Shown here: piece after piece, positions 15,969-23,209 of the stretch | How the letters are laid out: the number at the start of each line of letters is the position of its first letter | Numbering within the stretch: position 1 is the stretch's first letter | The notes under the pieces: generated by a model | Database searches by the model: none | Told to the model about the DNA's origin: nothing | The model's input: the letters and a program-made list of their open reading frames with translations, nothing else | Assembly (NCBI RefSeq): GCF_000372465.1 | Contig: NZ_AQUZ01000042.1 | Location: 13,876 to 77,331, forward strand | Direction of reading: 5' to 3' | DNA: 63,456 bases | Origin: Kribbella catacumbae DSM 19601 | GTDB taxonomy: Bacteria; Actinomycetota; Actinomycetes; Propionibacteriales; Kribbellaceae | Made by a program: the position numbers and the translations under genes

Positions 15969-16757
15969 ATGGACAAGACGTACGAATCGCCGCAGGCCGC
16001 GGTCGACGACATCGGCGACGGCGCGAGCCTCGCGGTCGGCGGCTTCGGACTGTGCGGCAATCCGATGCAGCTGATCAGCGCGATCCACGACAAGGGCGTG
16101 AGCGGGCTCAGCGTCGTCTCGAACAACTGTGGCGTCGACGACTGGGGGCTGGGCATCCTGCTCGCCGACAAGCGGATCGCCAAGATGACCTCGTCGTACG
16201 TCGGGGAGAACAAGGAGTTCGCCCGGCAGTTCCTGTCCGGCGAGCTGGAGGTCGAGCTGACCCCGCAGGGCACGCTGGCCGAGAAGCTCCGGGCCGGCGG
16301 CTGCGGGATCGCGGCATTCTTCACGCTGGCCGGCGTCGGTACCCAGGTCGCCGAGGGTGGGCTGCCGCAGAAGTACAACACGGACGGCTCGGTCGCGAAG
16401 GCGTCGGAGCCGAAGGAGACGCGGGAGATCAACGGTACGACGTACGTGCTGGAGGACTCGATCACCACGGACTTCGGCCTGGTGCACGCGCTCAAGGGCG
16501 ACACCCACGGCAACCTGGTCTTCGACCGGTCGGCGCGCAACTTCAACCCGCTGGCCGCGATGGCCGGCCGGATCACCATCGCCTCGGTCGAGGAACTGGT
16601 CCAGCCTGGTGAGCTGGACCCGGACCAGATCCACCTGCCCGGCGTCTACGTCCAGCGCGTGGTTGCCGTCGGCAAGGACATAGAGAAGCGGATCGAGAAG
16701 CGTACGGTCCAACCCCGCGAGGCCTATGAGGCCGCCCGCGAGAAGCTGGAGGCCTGA
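15969..16757 (+). CDS. scoA: 3-oxoacid CoA-transferase subunit A
   Basis: A 262-residue alpha subunit of a family I CoA transferase. The N-terminal VGGFGLCGNP is the glycine-rich CoA-binding signature; GTLAEKLRAGGCGIAAFF and YVLEDSITTDFGLVHA follow in typical order. With subunit B it moves CoA between succinyl-CoA and acetoacetate or 3-oxoadipate. No beta-ketoadipate genes are adjacent, so the ScoA/ScoB role in ketone-body use is preferred. ATG 15969 has GGAG 7 nt upstream. Subunit B starts 2 nt after the stop. Confidence 0.92.
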   Translation: MDKTYESPQAAVDDIGDGASLAVGGFGLCGNPMQLISAIHDKGVSGLSVVSNNCGVDDWGLGILLADKRIAKMTSSYVGENKEFARQFLSGELEVELTPQGTLAEKLRAGGCGIAAFFTLAGVGTQVAEGGLPQKYNTDGSVAKASEPKETREINGTTYVLEDSITTDFGLVHALKGDTHGNLVFDRSARNFNPLAAMAGRITIASVEELVQPGELDPDQIHLPGVYVQRVVAVGKDIEKRIEKRTVQPREAYEAAREKLEA

Positions 16758-16758
16758 G

Positions 16759-17388
16759 ATGCCACTCACCCGTGAGCAGATGGCCGCCCGCGCCGCCGCC
16801 GAGCTGGAGGACGGCTCGTACGTGAACCTGGGCATCGGCCTGCCGACGCTGGTCCCGAACTACATCCCGGACGGCGTCACCGTCGTGCTGCAGAGCGAGA
16901 ACGGCATTCTCGGCGTCGGGCCGTACCCGGTCGAGGGTGACGAGGACCCGGACCTGATCAACGCCGGCAAGGAGACCGTCACGACGTTGCCGGGGGCATC
17001 CTTCTTCGACTCGTCGCTGTCCTTCGGGATGATCCGCGGCGGCGCCATCGACGCGGCCATCCTGGGCGCGATGCAGGTGTCGGCCACCGGCGACCTGTCG
17101 AACTGGATGATCCCGGGCAAGATGGTCAAGGGCATGGGCGGCGCGATGGACCTCGTGCACGGCGCCAAGAAGGTGATCGTACTGATGGAGCACGTCGCCA
17201 AGGACGGTTCGCACAAGATCCTGCAGGAGTGCGACCTGCCCTACACCGGCCGCGGCGTGGTCAACCGGATCATCACCGACCTGGCCGTGCTCGACATCAC
17301 CGACGACGGCCTGCGACTGGTCGAGCTCGCCGAGGGCGTCACCTTCGACGACCTCCAGGCCAAGACCGGTGCGCCGATCAAGCAGTGA
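16759..17388 (+). CDS. scoB: 3-oxoacid CoA-transferase subunit B
   Basis: A 209-residue beta subunit. LGIGLPTLVPNYIP is followed by the SENGILGVG motif containing the catalytic glutamate (near residue 50) that forms the glutamyl-CoA thioester. GGAIDAAILGAMQVSATGDL and CDLPYTGRGVVNRIITDLAV are standard late motifs. Spacing of 1 nt to subunit A means one transcript. A perfect hairpin follows. Confidence 0.92.
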   Translation: MPLTREQMAARAAAELEDGSYVNLGIGLPTLVPNYIPDGVTVVLQSENGILGVGPYPVEGDEDPDLINAGKETVTTLPGASFFDSSLSFGMIRGGAIDAAILGAMQVSATGDLSNWMIPGKMVKGMGGAMDLVHGAKKVIVLMEHVAKDGSHKILQECDLPYTGRGVVNRIITDLAVLDITDDGLRLVELAEGVTFDDLQAKTGAPIKQ

Positions 17389-17394
17389 CCGTGA

Positions 17395-17424
17395 CGCCCG
17401 GTGCGGAATGGATCGCACCGGGCG
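17395..17424 (+). terminator. scoAB terminator
   Basis: Perfect 10-bp stem GCCCGGTGCG / CGCACCGGGC with an 8-nt loop, seven bases after the scoB stop. Confidence 0.8.
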
Positions 17425-17479
17425 GTAGTTGGACCTCCAGGAGAAGCGCCGTACGGGGTCATCTTCTGGAGGAACCAAC

Positions 17480-18265
17480 TTGAGCAACGCCGAAACGGTC
17501 ATCGCCGCGCTCCGCACCGGCTATGACAGGCTCGCGGACCTGGTGAAGAAGTTCGACGACGAGGACTTGGCGCGAGGGTCGGCCGCCACCGAGTGGGACG
17601 TCGCGCAGGTCCTCAGCCACCTGGGCAGTGGCGCCGAGATCATGCGCTCCACCGTGCTGACCGCACTGGAGGTCCAGCCGGCTGCGGACGGGGACTACAA
17701 CCAGTCCGTCTGGGACCGCTGGAACGCGATGCCCCGCCGTGAGCAGGCCGAGGGCTTCCTCGACCTGAACGAGAAGTACCTCAACCTGCTGGAGTCGCTG
17801 GATGCCGACCAGCGCGAGAGCCTGCGCATCGATCTGGGCTTTCTCCCCGCGCCCCTGGACGTGGCGGCCTTCGCCCGAATGCGGCTCGCCGAGCTCACCC
17901 TGCATTCCTGGGACGTCCGCAGCACGTTCGACCCCCAAGCCACCCTCGACACCGCAGCGATCCCTGAACTGCTCCAAAGGTCGGACAACCTCGGCTGGAT
18001 CAGCAAGCCGGCCGCCTTGAACGGCCAGTACGCCGTACTGCGGGTTGCCACGACCGAGCCGGCGACCGAGTTCACCCTGCACCTGACCGACCCGGTCAGC
18101 ATCGACTTCAACCCCACCGACGCCTCCGCCGACGGCACCCTCAGCCTCCCCGCCGAAGCCTGGCTCCGCCTGGTCGCCGGCCGCCTCGCGCCGACCTTCA
18201 GTGATCTCGAGCTGACGGGCCCGGTGAGTTTGGAAACCCTGCGCGAGGTTTTCCCGGGTTACTGA
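17480..18265 (+). CDS. maleylpyruvate isomerase family, mycothiol-dependent
   Basis: A 261-residue protein with an N-terminal DinB-like four-helix domain (MDMPI_N: TEWDVAQVLSHLGSGAEIM supplies the first metal-ligand His, RLAELTLHSWDV the second) and a C-terminal SCP2-like portion. These proteins use mycothiol as cofactor or belong to transferases built on that fold, consistent with an actinomycete. TTG 17480 is chosen because GGAGG lies 7 nt upstream and homology begins there. The 3' end overlaps the converging truncated hydrolase gene by 7 nt. Confidence 0.85.
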   Translation: MSNAETVIAALRTGYDRLADLVKKFDDEDLARGSAATEWDVAQVLSHLGSGAEIMRSTVLTALEVQPAADGDYNQSVWDRWNAMPRREQAEGFLDLNEKYLNLLESLDADQRESLRIDLGFLPAPLDVAAFARMRLAELTLHSWDVRSTFDPQATLDTAAIPELLQRSDNLGWISKPAALNGQYAVLRVATTEPATEFTLHLTDPVSIDFNPTDASADGTLSLPAEAWLRLVAGRLAPTFSDLELTGPVSLETLREVFPGY

Positions 18266-18777
18266 ACGAACGTGACGTCCGGGTGCCTCGGCGAGTTCTG
18301 CCAGGCACTCGGACGGCCCCGCAGGTGCTGGTCGAAGAAGGCCGGGATGTAAGTGCGCAGCGACCGCAGGATCCGCTTGGCGTTGACCGTGCCGATCGTG
18401 TTCGCGATCAGCTCGGGTGGCACGGTGAAGAAGCGCCGGAACCAGGGGATCAGCACCTGGTGGTCGATGAACGTGTAGTGCTGACCGGCTGGCACGTTCA
18501 GGTCGCGCTTCCAGCCGTACGGCGCTCGTTCGGTGTGGCCGCCGCTGGATGGGTACCAGAGGCTGATCATCAGCTCACGCGGTTGGCCGGGCACGTACGG
18601 ATCGTCGCGGCGGGAATCCACCAGGTGGAGCTCGGTGGTGCCGACGGGGTACAGACCGGTCGGTCGCGGGAACCTCAGTGACACCGGCGCTTGGGTAGCT
18701 GTGGCAGTGGGCATGGGTAGGAACGGGCTGAGTGCAGCGGCTGCAGTGGCGCCGAAAAGTGTTCGTCGGGTGACCAT
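18259..18777 (-). pseudogene. internally deleted PAF-acetylhydrolase-like gene
   Basis: A 172-residue frame whose N-terminus is a twin-arginine-type signal (VTRRTLFGATAAAAL) and the start of a platelet-activating-factor acetylhydrolase-like lipase (RPTGLYPVGTTELHLVD, then PRELMISLWYPSS). It then jumps, near residue 90, to the C-terminal end of the same family (QHYTFIDHQVLIPWF, then YIPAFFDQHLRG). The whole catalytic core, including the GxSxG serine, is missing. The deletion is in frame, so a protein could still be made but could not be a hydrolase. Divergent from the PfkB gene. Confidence 0.7.
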
Positions 18778-18870
18778 GCGTCGACCTTGCCGCCTGCGGG
18801 CCGTCGCGGACTGCCGCCGATCGCCACCCGTCACCACTGCTATTAGTCAGTGTCAGTAAGGATGGGGAGC

Positions 18871-19755
18871 ATGGATCTGGATGTCTTCGTGATCGGCGGG
18901 GTGGGGATCGACACCATCGTGCGCGTGCCCGCGCTGCCGCTACCCGATCGGGAGACGATCCACGTACCGCGGGTCGAGTCGTACGTCGGCCATACCGGGC
19001 ACGGCGTCGTGCTTGGCTGCTACCGGCTCGGCCTCTATCCCGGGCTGGCGGATGTGATCGGTGACGACGCCGAGGGTGCGCGGATCCGGGCGGCGTACGA
19101 GGAACTGGGGCTGCCCCTCGCGGTCGCGCTGCACCCGAGCGGCACGAGGCGCAGCGTCAATCTGGTGTCGCCCGACGGCAGCCGCGTCTCCCTGTACGAC
19201 GGGCGGCACCCGCCGGGGATGCGGGTCGACCCCAACCTCTGGCGCGGGCGGGTCGAACGCGCCCGGCACGTGCACGTATCGATCATGGACTTCGCGCGAC
19301 GGGCGCTTCCCGACGTACTGGCTGCTGAGTGCACGTTGTCGACCGACCTGCACGACTGGGACGGCGACAACGAGTACCACCGGGACTTCGCTCAATGCGC
19401 CGACGTCGTGTTCGTGTCGACCAGTGCGCTGCGCGACAAGGCCATCGACTGGATCTTCGCCAGCGGCCGGGCGCAGGTCGTGGTCGCGATGGCCGGCGCC
19501 GACGGCAGCTACCTGCACGTCCGCGACGAGGAGCCCGTTCACCTCCCGACCGTGGAGATCCCGGACCGCCCGGTCGTCGACACCAACGGCGCTGGCGACG
19601 CGTACGTCGCTGCCTTCCTGACCACCTGGCTGGACGGCCGCTCGTACTACGAAGCAGCCGAAGCCGGCACCATCGCGGGCGCCTGGGCCTGCGGCACCCC
19701 GGGCACCCACACGGACCTGATCACCGCGGAGCAACTCATGCTCCTAATGCGCTGA
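18871..19755 (+). CDS. PfkB-family carbohydrate kinase
   Basis: A 294-residue ribokinase-fold kinase. The N-terminal VIGGVGIDTIVRV strand is followed by the substrate region GHTGHGVVLGCYRLG; the C-terminal signature VDTNGAGDAYVAAFL carries the catalytic aspartate and anion hole. It phosphorylates a sugar or nucleoside at the expense of ATP; the substrate is not readable. ATG 18871 is chosen for an AAGGA site 8 nt upstream; GTG 18850 and ATG 18862 are alternatives. It converges with the Nudix regulator 25 bp away and might supply or consume a ribosyl metabolite in NAD turnover, which is speculation. Confidence 0.85.
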   Translation: MDLDVFVIGGVGIDTIVRVPALPLPDRETIHVPRVESYVGHTGHGVVLGCYRLGLYPGLADVIGDDAEGARIRAAYEELGLPLAVALHPSGTRRSVNLVSPDGSRVSLYDGRHPPGMRVDPNLWRGRVERARHVHVSIMDFARRALPDVLAAECTLSTDLHDWDGDNEYHRDFAQCADVVFVSTSALRDKAIDWIFASGRAQVVVAMAGADGSYLHVRDEEPVHLPTVEIPDRPVVDTNGAGDAYVAAFLTTWLDGRSYYEAAEAGTIAGAWACGTPGTHTDLITAEQLMLLMR

Positions 19756-19779
19756 ACAGCGAACACTCCAGCGGCTGCG

Positions 19780-20463
19780 TCAACCACGGGTGAGCGGTGG
19801 GTGGAGGGTGACGGCCGGGCCGCGGCGGAAGAGTTGGGCGGGGCGGCCGCCGTCGCGGGTGGTGGTCGCGCCGACGGGGACGACGAAGCCGTCGGTCTTG
19901 GTGGCTTTGCGGTGGAAATTGCGTGGGTCGAGCAGGACACCCCAAACGGCCTCGTAGATCCCGCGCAACTCCGAGATAGTGAACTCGTCCGGACAGAACG
20001 CCGCCGCCAGCGGCGAGTACTCCAGCTTCGCCCGGGCGCGCTCGACCGCGTCCGTGAGGATCCGGTGATGGTCGAACGCGAGCCGCCGCGGATCCTCGAG
20101 CATCTCGGCCACCGCGACCCAGGAAGCCGAGGCCGCATCCGTTCCGGCCACCGGTGTCGGCAAGTCCGGGACCAGGGCGAGGTACGCGACACTCACCACT
20201 CGGCCACGCGGGTCGCGGCCAGGTTCACCGTAGGTCGCGACTTGCTCGAGGTGGATCCGCTCCGACCCCAGGCCGGTCTCCTCGGCCAACTCCCGACGCG
20301 CCGCCTCCTCCAGATCCTCCTTGGGCCGCACGAAACCGCCCGGCAGCGCCCAACGACCCCGGTACGGCGCGATGCCGCGACGGATCAGCAGCACCTGCAG
20401 GGACCCGTCCCGGACGGTCAGGATGACGAGGTCGGCGGCTACCCCCAGCGGCTCGTAGTCCAT
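19780..20463 (-). CDS. NrtR-like Nudix transcriptional regulator
   Basis: A 227-residue protein with an N-terminal Nudix domain (GGFVRPKEDLEEAARRELAE, followed by ETGL: an intact box at about 42-64) and a C-terminal winged-helix region (about 145-225, FTISELRGIYEAVWG and NFHRKATKTDGFV). This is the NrtR architecture, in which an ADP-ribose-binding Nudix domain controls DNA binding to NAD-metabolism operators. Because the catalytic box is intact, it may still hydrolyse ADP-ribose. It faces the SPFH/NAD-kinase-like operon, with two perfect dyads in between that it probably binds. Confidence 0.85.
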   Translation of the reverse strand: MDYEPLGVAADLVILTVRDGSLQVLLIRRGIAPYRGRWALPGGFVRPKEDLEEAARRELAEETGLGSERIHLEQVATYGEPGRDPRGRVVSVAYLALVPDLPTPVAGTDAASASWVAVAEMLEDPRRLAFDHHRILTDAVERARAKLEYSPLAAAFCPDEFTISELRGIYEAVWGVLLDPRNFHRKATKTDGFVVPVGATTTRDGGRPAQLFRRGPAVTLHPPLTRG

Positions 20464-20478
20464 GGCGGATCACTCTAA

Positions 20479-20493
20479 TCGTCATCTTGACGA
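20479..20493. promoter_or_regulatory. operator 1, TCGTCA-N3-TGACGA
   Basis: Perfect 6-3-6 dyad TCGTCA-TCT-TGACGA, 16 bp upstream of the NrtR-like start. The same dyad recurs at 20513, and GTCA-N3-TGAC symmetry is typical of NrtR sites. Confidence 0.75.
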
Positions 20494-20512
20494 AAAGCCA
20501 TCTCGGGTCTTA

Positions 20513-20527
20513 TCGTCAAACTGACGA
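20513..20527. promoter_or_regulatory. operator 2, TCGTCA-N3-TGACGA
   Basis: A second perfect dyad TCGTCA-AAC-TGACGA with identical arms, centred 34 bp (about three helical turns) from operator 1 and 43 bp before the SPFH gene start. The pair can repress both divergent promoters. Confidence 0.75.
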
Positions 20528-20569
20528 CAATCGACCTGGGCGCGAACTCGGGTCTGTGAGGAGACATCG

Positions 20570-21556
20570 ATGGCCGACATCACCCGGTTCCGTTTCATCA
20601 GCCACCTGCGGGCGAACCCGACGACCCACGTCCGGCATCTGCGCAACGGCAAGGTCGCCCACGACGGCGCGGGGCAGGCGTTCTGGTTCCGGGCCCTGAA
20701 CTCGTCGCTGAGCGAGGTACCGATCGACGACCGCGAGCAGCCATTGCTGTTCCACGGGCGCACGCTCGACTTCCAGGATGTCGTCGTCCAGGCGACCGTG
20801 ACCTACCGGGTGACCGACCCGGCGCTCGCGTCCACCCGGCTCGACTTCGGGATTGACCCCGCTACCGGGTTGTGGCGGGCGACTCCGCTGGAACAGCTTG
20901 GTGGGTTGCTGACCGAGCTTGCCCAGCAGACGGCTCTGGATCTGCTGGCCGGGCTCTCGCTCACGCAGGCCTTGTCCGAGGGGATGGCTTCGCTGCGGCT
21001 GGCGATGAGTAGCGGGTTGCGTGACGACCAGCGGCTCACGGGACTGGGGATCGGGGTCGAGGATGTGCGCGTGGTCGCAGTACGGGCTGAGAGTGATGTC
21101 GAGCGCGCATTGCAGACTCCTACGCGGGAGATGGTGCAGCAGGCGGCCGACAAAGCGACGTACGAGCGGCGGGCGATGGCTGTCGAGCGAGAGCGGTCGA
21201 TCGCGGAAAACGAGCTGCAGAACCAGATCGAGCTAGCTCGGCGGGAAGAGCAACTGGTTACGCAGAAGGGCCAGAACGAACGCCAGCGTGCGACCGAGGC
21301 GGCAGCGGCCGGGCGGATCGAGACCGAGGCTTCGGCTAGCCGACGGCGGCTGCTTGCGGAGGCTGATGCGGACGCCAAGCGGGTCCTGGGTTCCGCTGAA
21401 GCTGCGGCTGAGAAGGCTTTGCTGGATGCGTACGCCGAACTCGACCAGGGCACGATCCTGGCGATGGCGATCAAGCAAGGCGCGCTGCCGGAGATCGGCA
21501 CGCTGAACCTGACGCCGGACCTGCTCAGTCCGCTGCTCACCAAGCTGAGCGCATGA
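20570..21556 (+). CDS. SPFH/Band 7 domain protein
   Basis: A 328-residue SPFH protein. The N-terminal SPFH fold (about 5-190; VVQATVTYRVTDPALAS is typical) is followed by a long charged alpha-helical coil rich in A, E and R (about 190-300) and a hydrophobic end. No membrane anchor is visible, unlike classical flotillins, so it may assemble as a soluble scaffold or dock on membranes peripherally. Strong ribosome site GAGGAGA. It overlaps the NAD-kinase-like gene by 4 nt (ATGA), so the two products are made in step and may form a complex. Confidence 0.85.
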   Translation: MADITRFRFISHLRANPTTHVRHLRNGKVAHDGAGQAFWFRALNSSLSEVPIDDREQPLLFHGRTLDFQDVVVQATVTYRVTDPALASTRLDFGIDPATGLWRATPLEQLGGLLTELAQQTALDLLAGLSLTQALSEGMASLRLAMSSGLRDDQRLTGLGIGVEDVRVVAVRAESDVERALQTPTREMVQQAADKATYERRAMAVERERSIAENELQNQIELARREEQLVTQKGQNERQRATEAAAAGRIETEASASRRRLLAEADADAKRVLGSAEAAAEKALLDAYAELDQGTILAMAIKQGALPEIGTLNLTPDLLSPLLTKLSA

Positions 21557-22428
21557 CCCTTCCTCCCAGAGCGGTAGTGGTCCACCGGGCGACCGAACTC
21601 ACAGAGTTGGTCGCCCGGCATGGCACCCGGCAGCAAGCCGGGTTCTTCCTGGCCAGCCGGGATCGTTCTCTGGACTCGCTTGACGCCCGGCATCTCGCCC
21701 AGCAGGAAGCCCTTGCCACGGTCTCGGCGGCCATCCCGCTGGACTGGCGGAGAGCCGTTGCCGAGCGCAACGATCTCGACCGTTTCGTCTTCGGTCCTGA
21801 GGATGTGGTGATCGCGGTCGGCCAGGACGGACTGGTCGCCAACGTAGCGAAGTACCTGGACGGCCAGCCGGTGATCGGCGTCAACCCGGAGCCCGGCTGG
21901 AACCCTGGGGTGCTGGTGCCGCACGAGCCGGCCGCAGTACCGGATCTGCTGGTCCGACCTGCTGTCGAGGAACGCACGATGGTTGCCGCCAGCACCGATG
22001 ACGGCCAGAAATTGCTTGCTCTGAACGAGATCTACGTCGGGCATCGCACGCACCAGTCAGCGCGCTACCGCCTGGCCTCACCGGAAGGTCTGGAGGAAAG
22101 GCAGTCGTCGTCGGGTTTGCTGGTCGGCACCGGAACAGGTTCCACGGGGTGGTGCCGCTCAGCTTGGCAGGAACGCGGCAGCGGCTTGCGCCTACCGTCA
22201 CCCACCGAACCATCCTTGTGCTGGTTCATCCGAGAAGCCTGGCCGTCACCCGCCACCGGCACCAGCTACACCGAGGGCCTACTAACCGCCACCGACCACC
22301 TAGCAGTGACCGCCGAAGCCGACCTAGTGGTCTTCGGCGACGGAATCGAATCAGACACCCTGACAATCACCTGGGGCCAACGCCTGGACATAGCAGTAGC
22401 CGACATCCACCTCCGCCTCGTCCGCTAG
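21553..22428 (+). CDS. NAD-kinase-like protein, divergent
   Basis: A 291-residue protein with the NAD kinase/diacylglycerol-kinase-like fold. The usual GGDG motif is GQDG (in VIAVGQDGLVANVAKYL). The LNEIYVGH segment corresponds to the conserved NE/D motif, and GTGTGSTGW matches the glycine-rich TGSTGW phosphate loop. The GGDG change makes normal NAD phosphorylation uncertain. It is too divergent to be the housekeeping NadK. Coupled to the SPFH gene and probably repressed by the NrtR-like regulator, so a role in NAD(P) homeostasis or NAD sensing is likely. Confidence 0.78.
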   Translation: MTLPPRAVVVHRATELTELVARHGTRQQAGFFLASRDRSLDSLDARHLAQQEALATVSAAIPLDWRRAVAERNDLDRFVFGPEDVVIAVGQDGLVANVAKYLDGQPVIGVNPEPGWNPGVLVPHEPAAVPDLLVRPAVEERTMVAASTDDGQKLLALNEIYVGHRTHQSARYRLASPEGLEERQSSSGLLVGTGTGSTGWCRSAWQERGSGLRLPSPTEPSLCWFIREAWPSPATGTSYTEGLLTATDHLAVTAEADLVVFGDGIESDTLTITWGQRLDIAVADIHLRLVR

Positions 22429-22477
22429 GTACTCCCCACGCACCCGCCACCTCCACTCCTCCGTCGACGATGTGGTG

Positions 22478-22788
22478 TTACCGCGGAGCGCGGCCTAGGG
22501 ACCAGATGCGGATGCTGTCGTCGGTGACGTCATAGAGAATGCGGTACTCGCCGATCTGGAGACGGTGGAACGAGCTGCCGCTGAGGTGGGTGCTGCCTGG
22601 GGGCTCTGGGTCGCGGGCGAGTGCAGCGGCATCCTCGAGCGCTTGGTAGTGGGCCAACAGGCCGGGAGATATTACGGCGGCCGCCGGCTTGCCGTGGTCG
22701 GTGATCAGCACGGGCTGGTTGGTGTAGCGGGCCTCGTTCACCATTCGGCCGTCCGCTTGTTCGCCTCGGTCATCGTGTAGGTCACCAT
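22478..22788 (-). pseudogene. decayed Phd/YefM-RelE toxin-antitoxin module
   Basis: From ATG 22788 the frame reads MVTYTMTEANKRTAEW and stops. The adjacent frame then continues the antitoxin with VNEARYTNQPVLITDHGKPA and AAVIS, the Phd/YefM core. After LEDAAALARDPEPPGSTHL the same frame becomes the end of a RelE/ParE toxin (SSFHRLQIGEYRILYDVTDD then SIRIWSLGRAP). The module has therefore suffered a frameshift near the antitoxin N-terminus and a deletion that fused antitoxin to toxin C-terminus. The toxin N-terminal half is gone. Confidence 0.7.
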
Positions 22789-22908
22789 GAAGCCAAGATA
22801 CCTGGATTCTCCGGAAAATCCGGAATTTCTGGAGAAGTGCAGTCATCGGCCATCCTGCTCGGGCTCCTGGGCCGCAACCCGGACTGAATCTCCCCACTCG
22901 GCTGACGG

Positions 22909-23011
22909 TGTGCCGACCGACAGGACATAGTGCTCCTGAAGTAGTGCACCTGAGGCGGGTTCCGTCGATGTGTACGGCGTCTCGAAGGTGCACTACCTGT
23001 CGGTCGGGACA
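22909..23011. repeat. nested inverted repeats, ~100 bp
   Basis: The outer arms CCGACCGACAGG (22913-22924) and CCTGTCGGTCGG (22996-23007) are perfect and extend to 15 of 16 bases with TGTG/GACA. Inner arms GTAGTGCACCT (22941-22951) and AGGTGCACTAC (22986-22996) are also perfect, with a 34-nt core. The element could be a miniature mobile element or a structured RNA. The rest of 22789-23209 shows only a short imperfect TTCTCC-GGAGAA dyad near 22805. Confidence 0.6.
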
Positions 23012-23209
23012 TAGGCGAGGGTGAGGGGGTCGGGTTTGGCGGCAGCCAGCTTGGCGAGTAGGCCGCGGAACGGGCGCGACGTCATCAGCCGGGTGAGCGG
23101 GAGCGTCCCAGAGCCGGAGCGATGCAGGAGCGTGGGTGGTGGGCGCGTGGGGGACGGCGTACCTGCTCTATCGTCGGGGTGCTTCGGACCAGGTGAGAGG
23201 AGGGTCGAG

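Noticed and set aside
21553..22428. Housekeeping NAD kinase (nadK)
   Set aside because: Too divergent (GQDG, altered core) and in an SPFH operon; the usual nadK neighbours such as recN are absent.
22909..23011. Intact insertion sequence
   Set aside because: Inverted repeats are present but there is no transposase and no clear target duplication.
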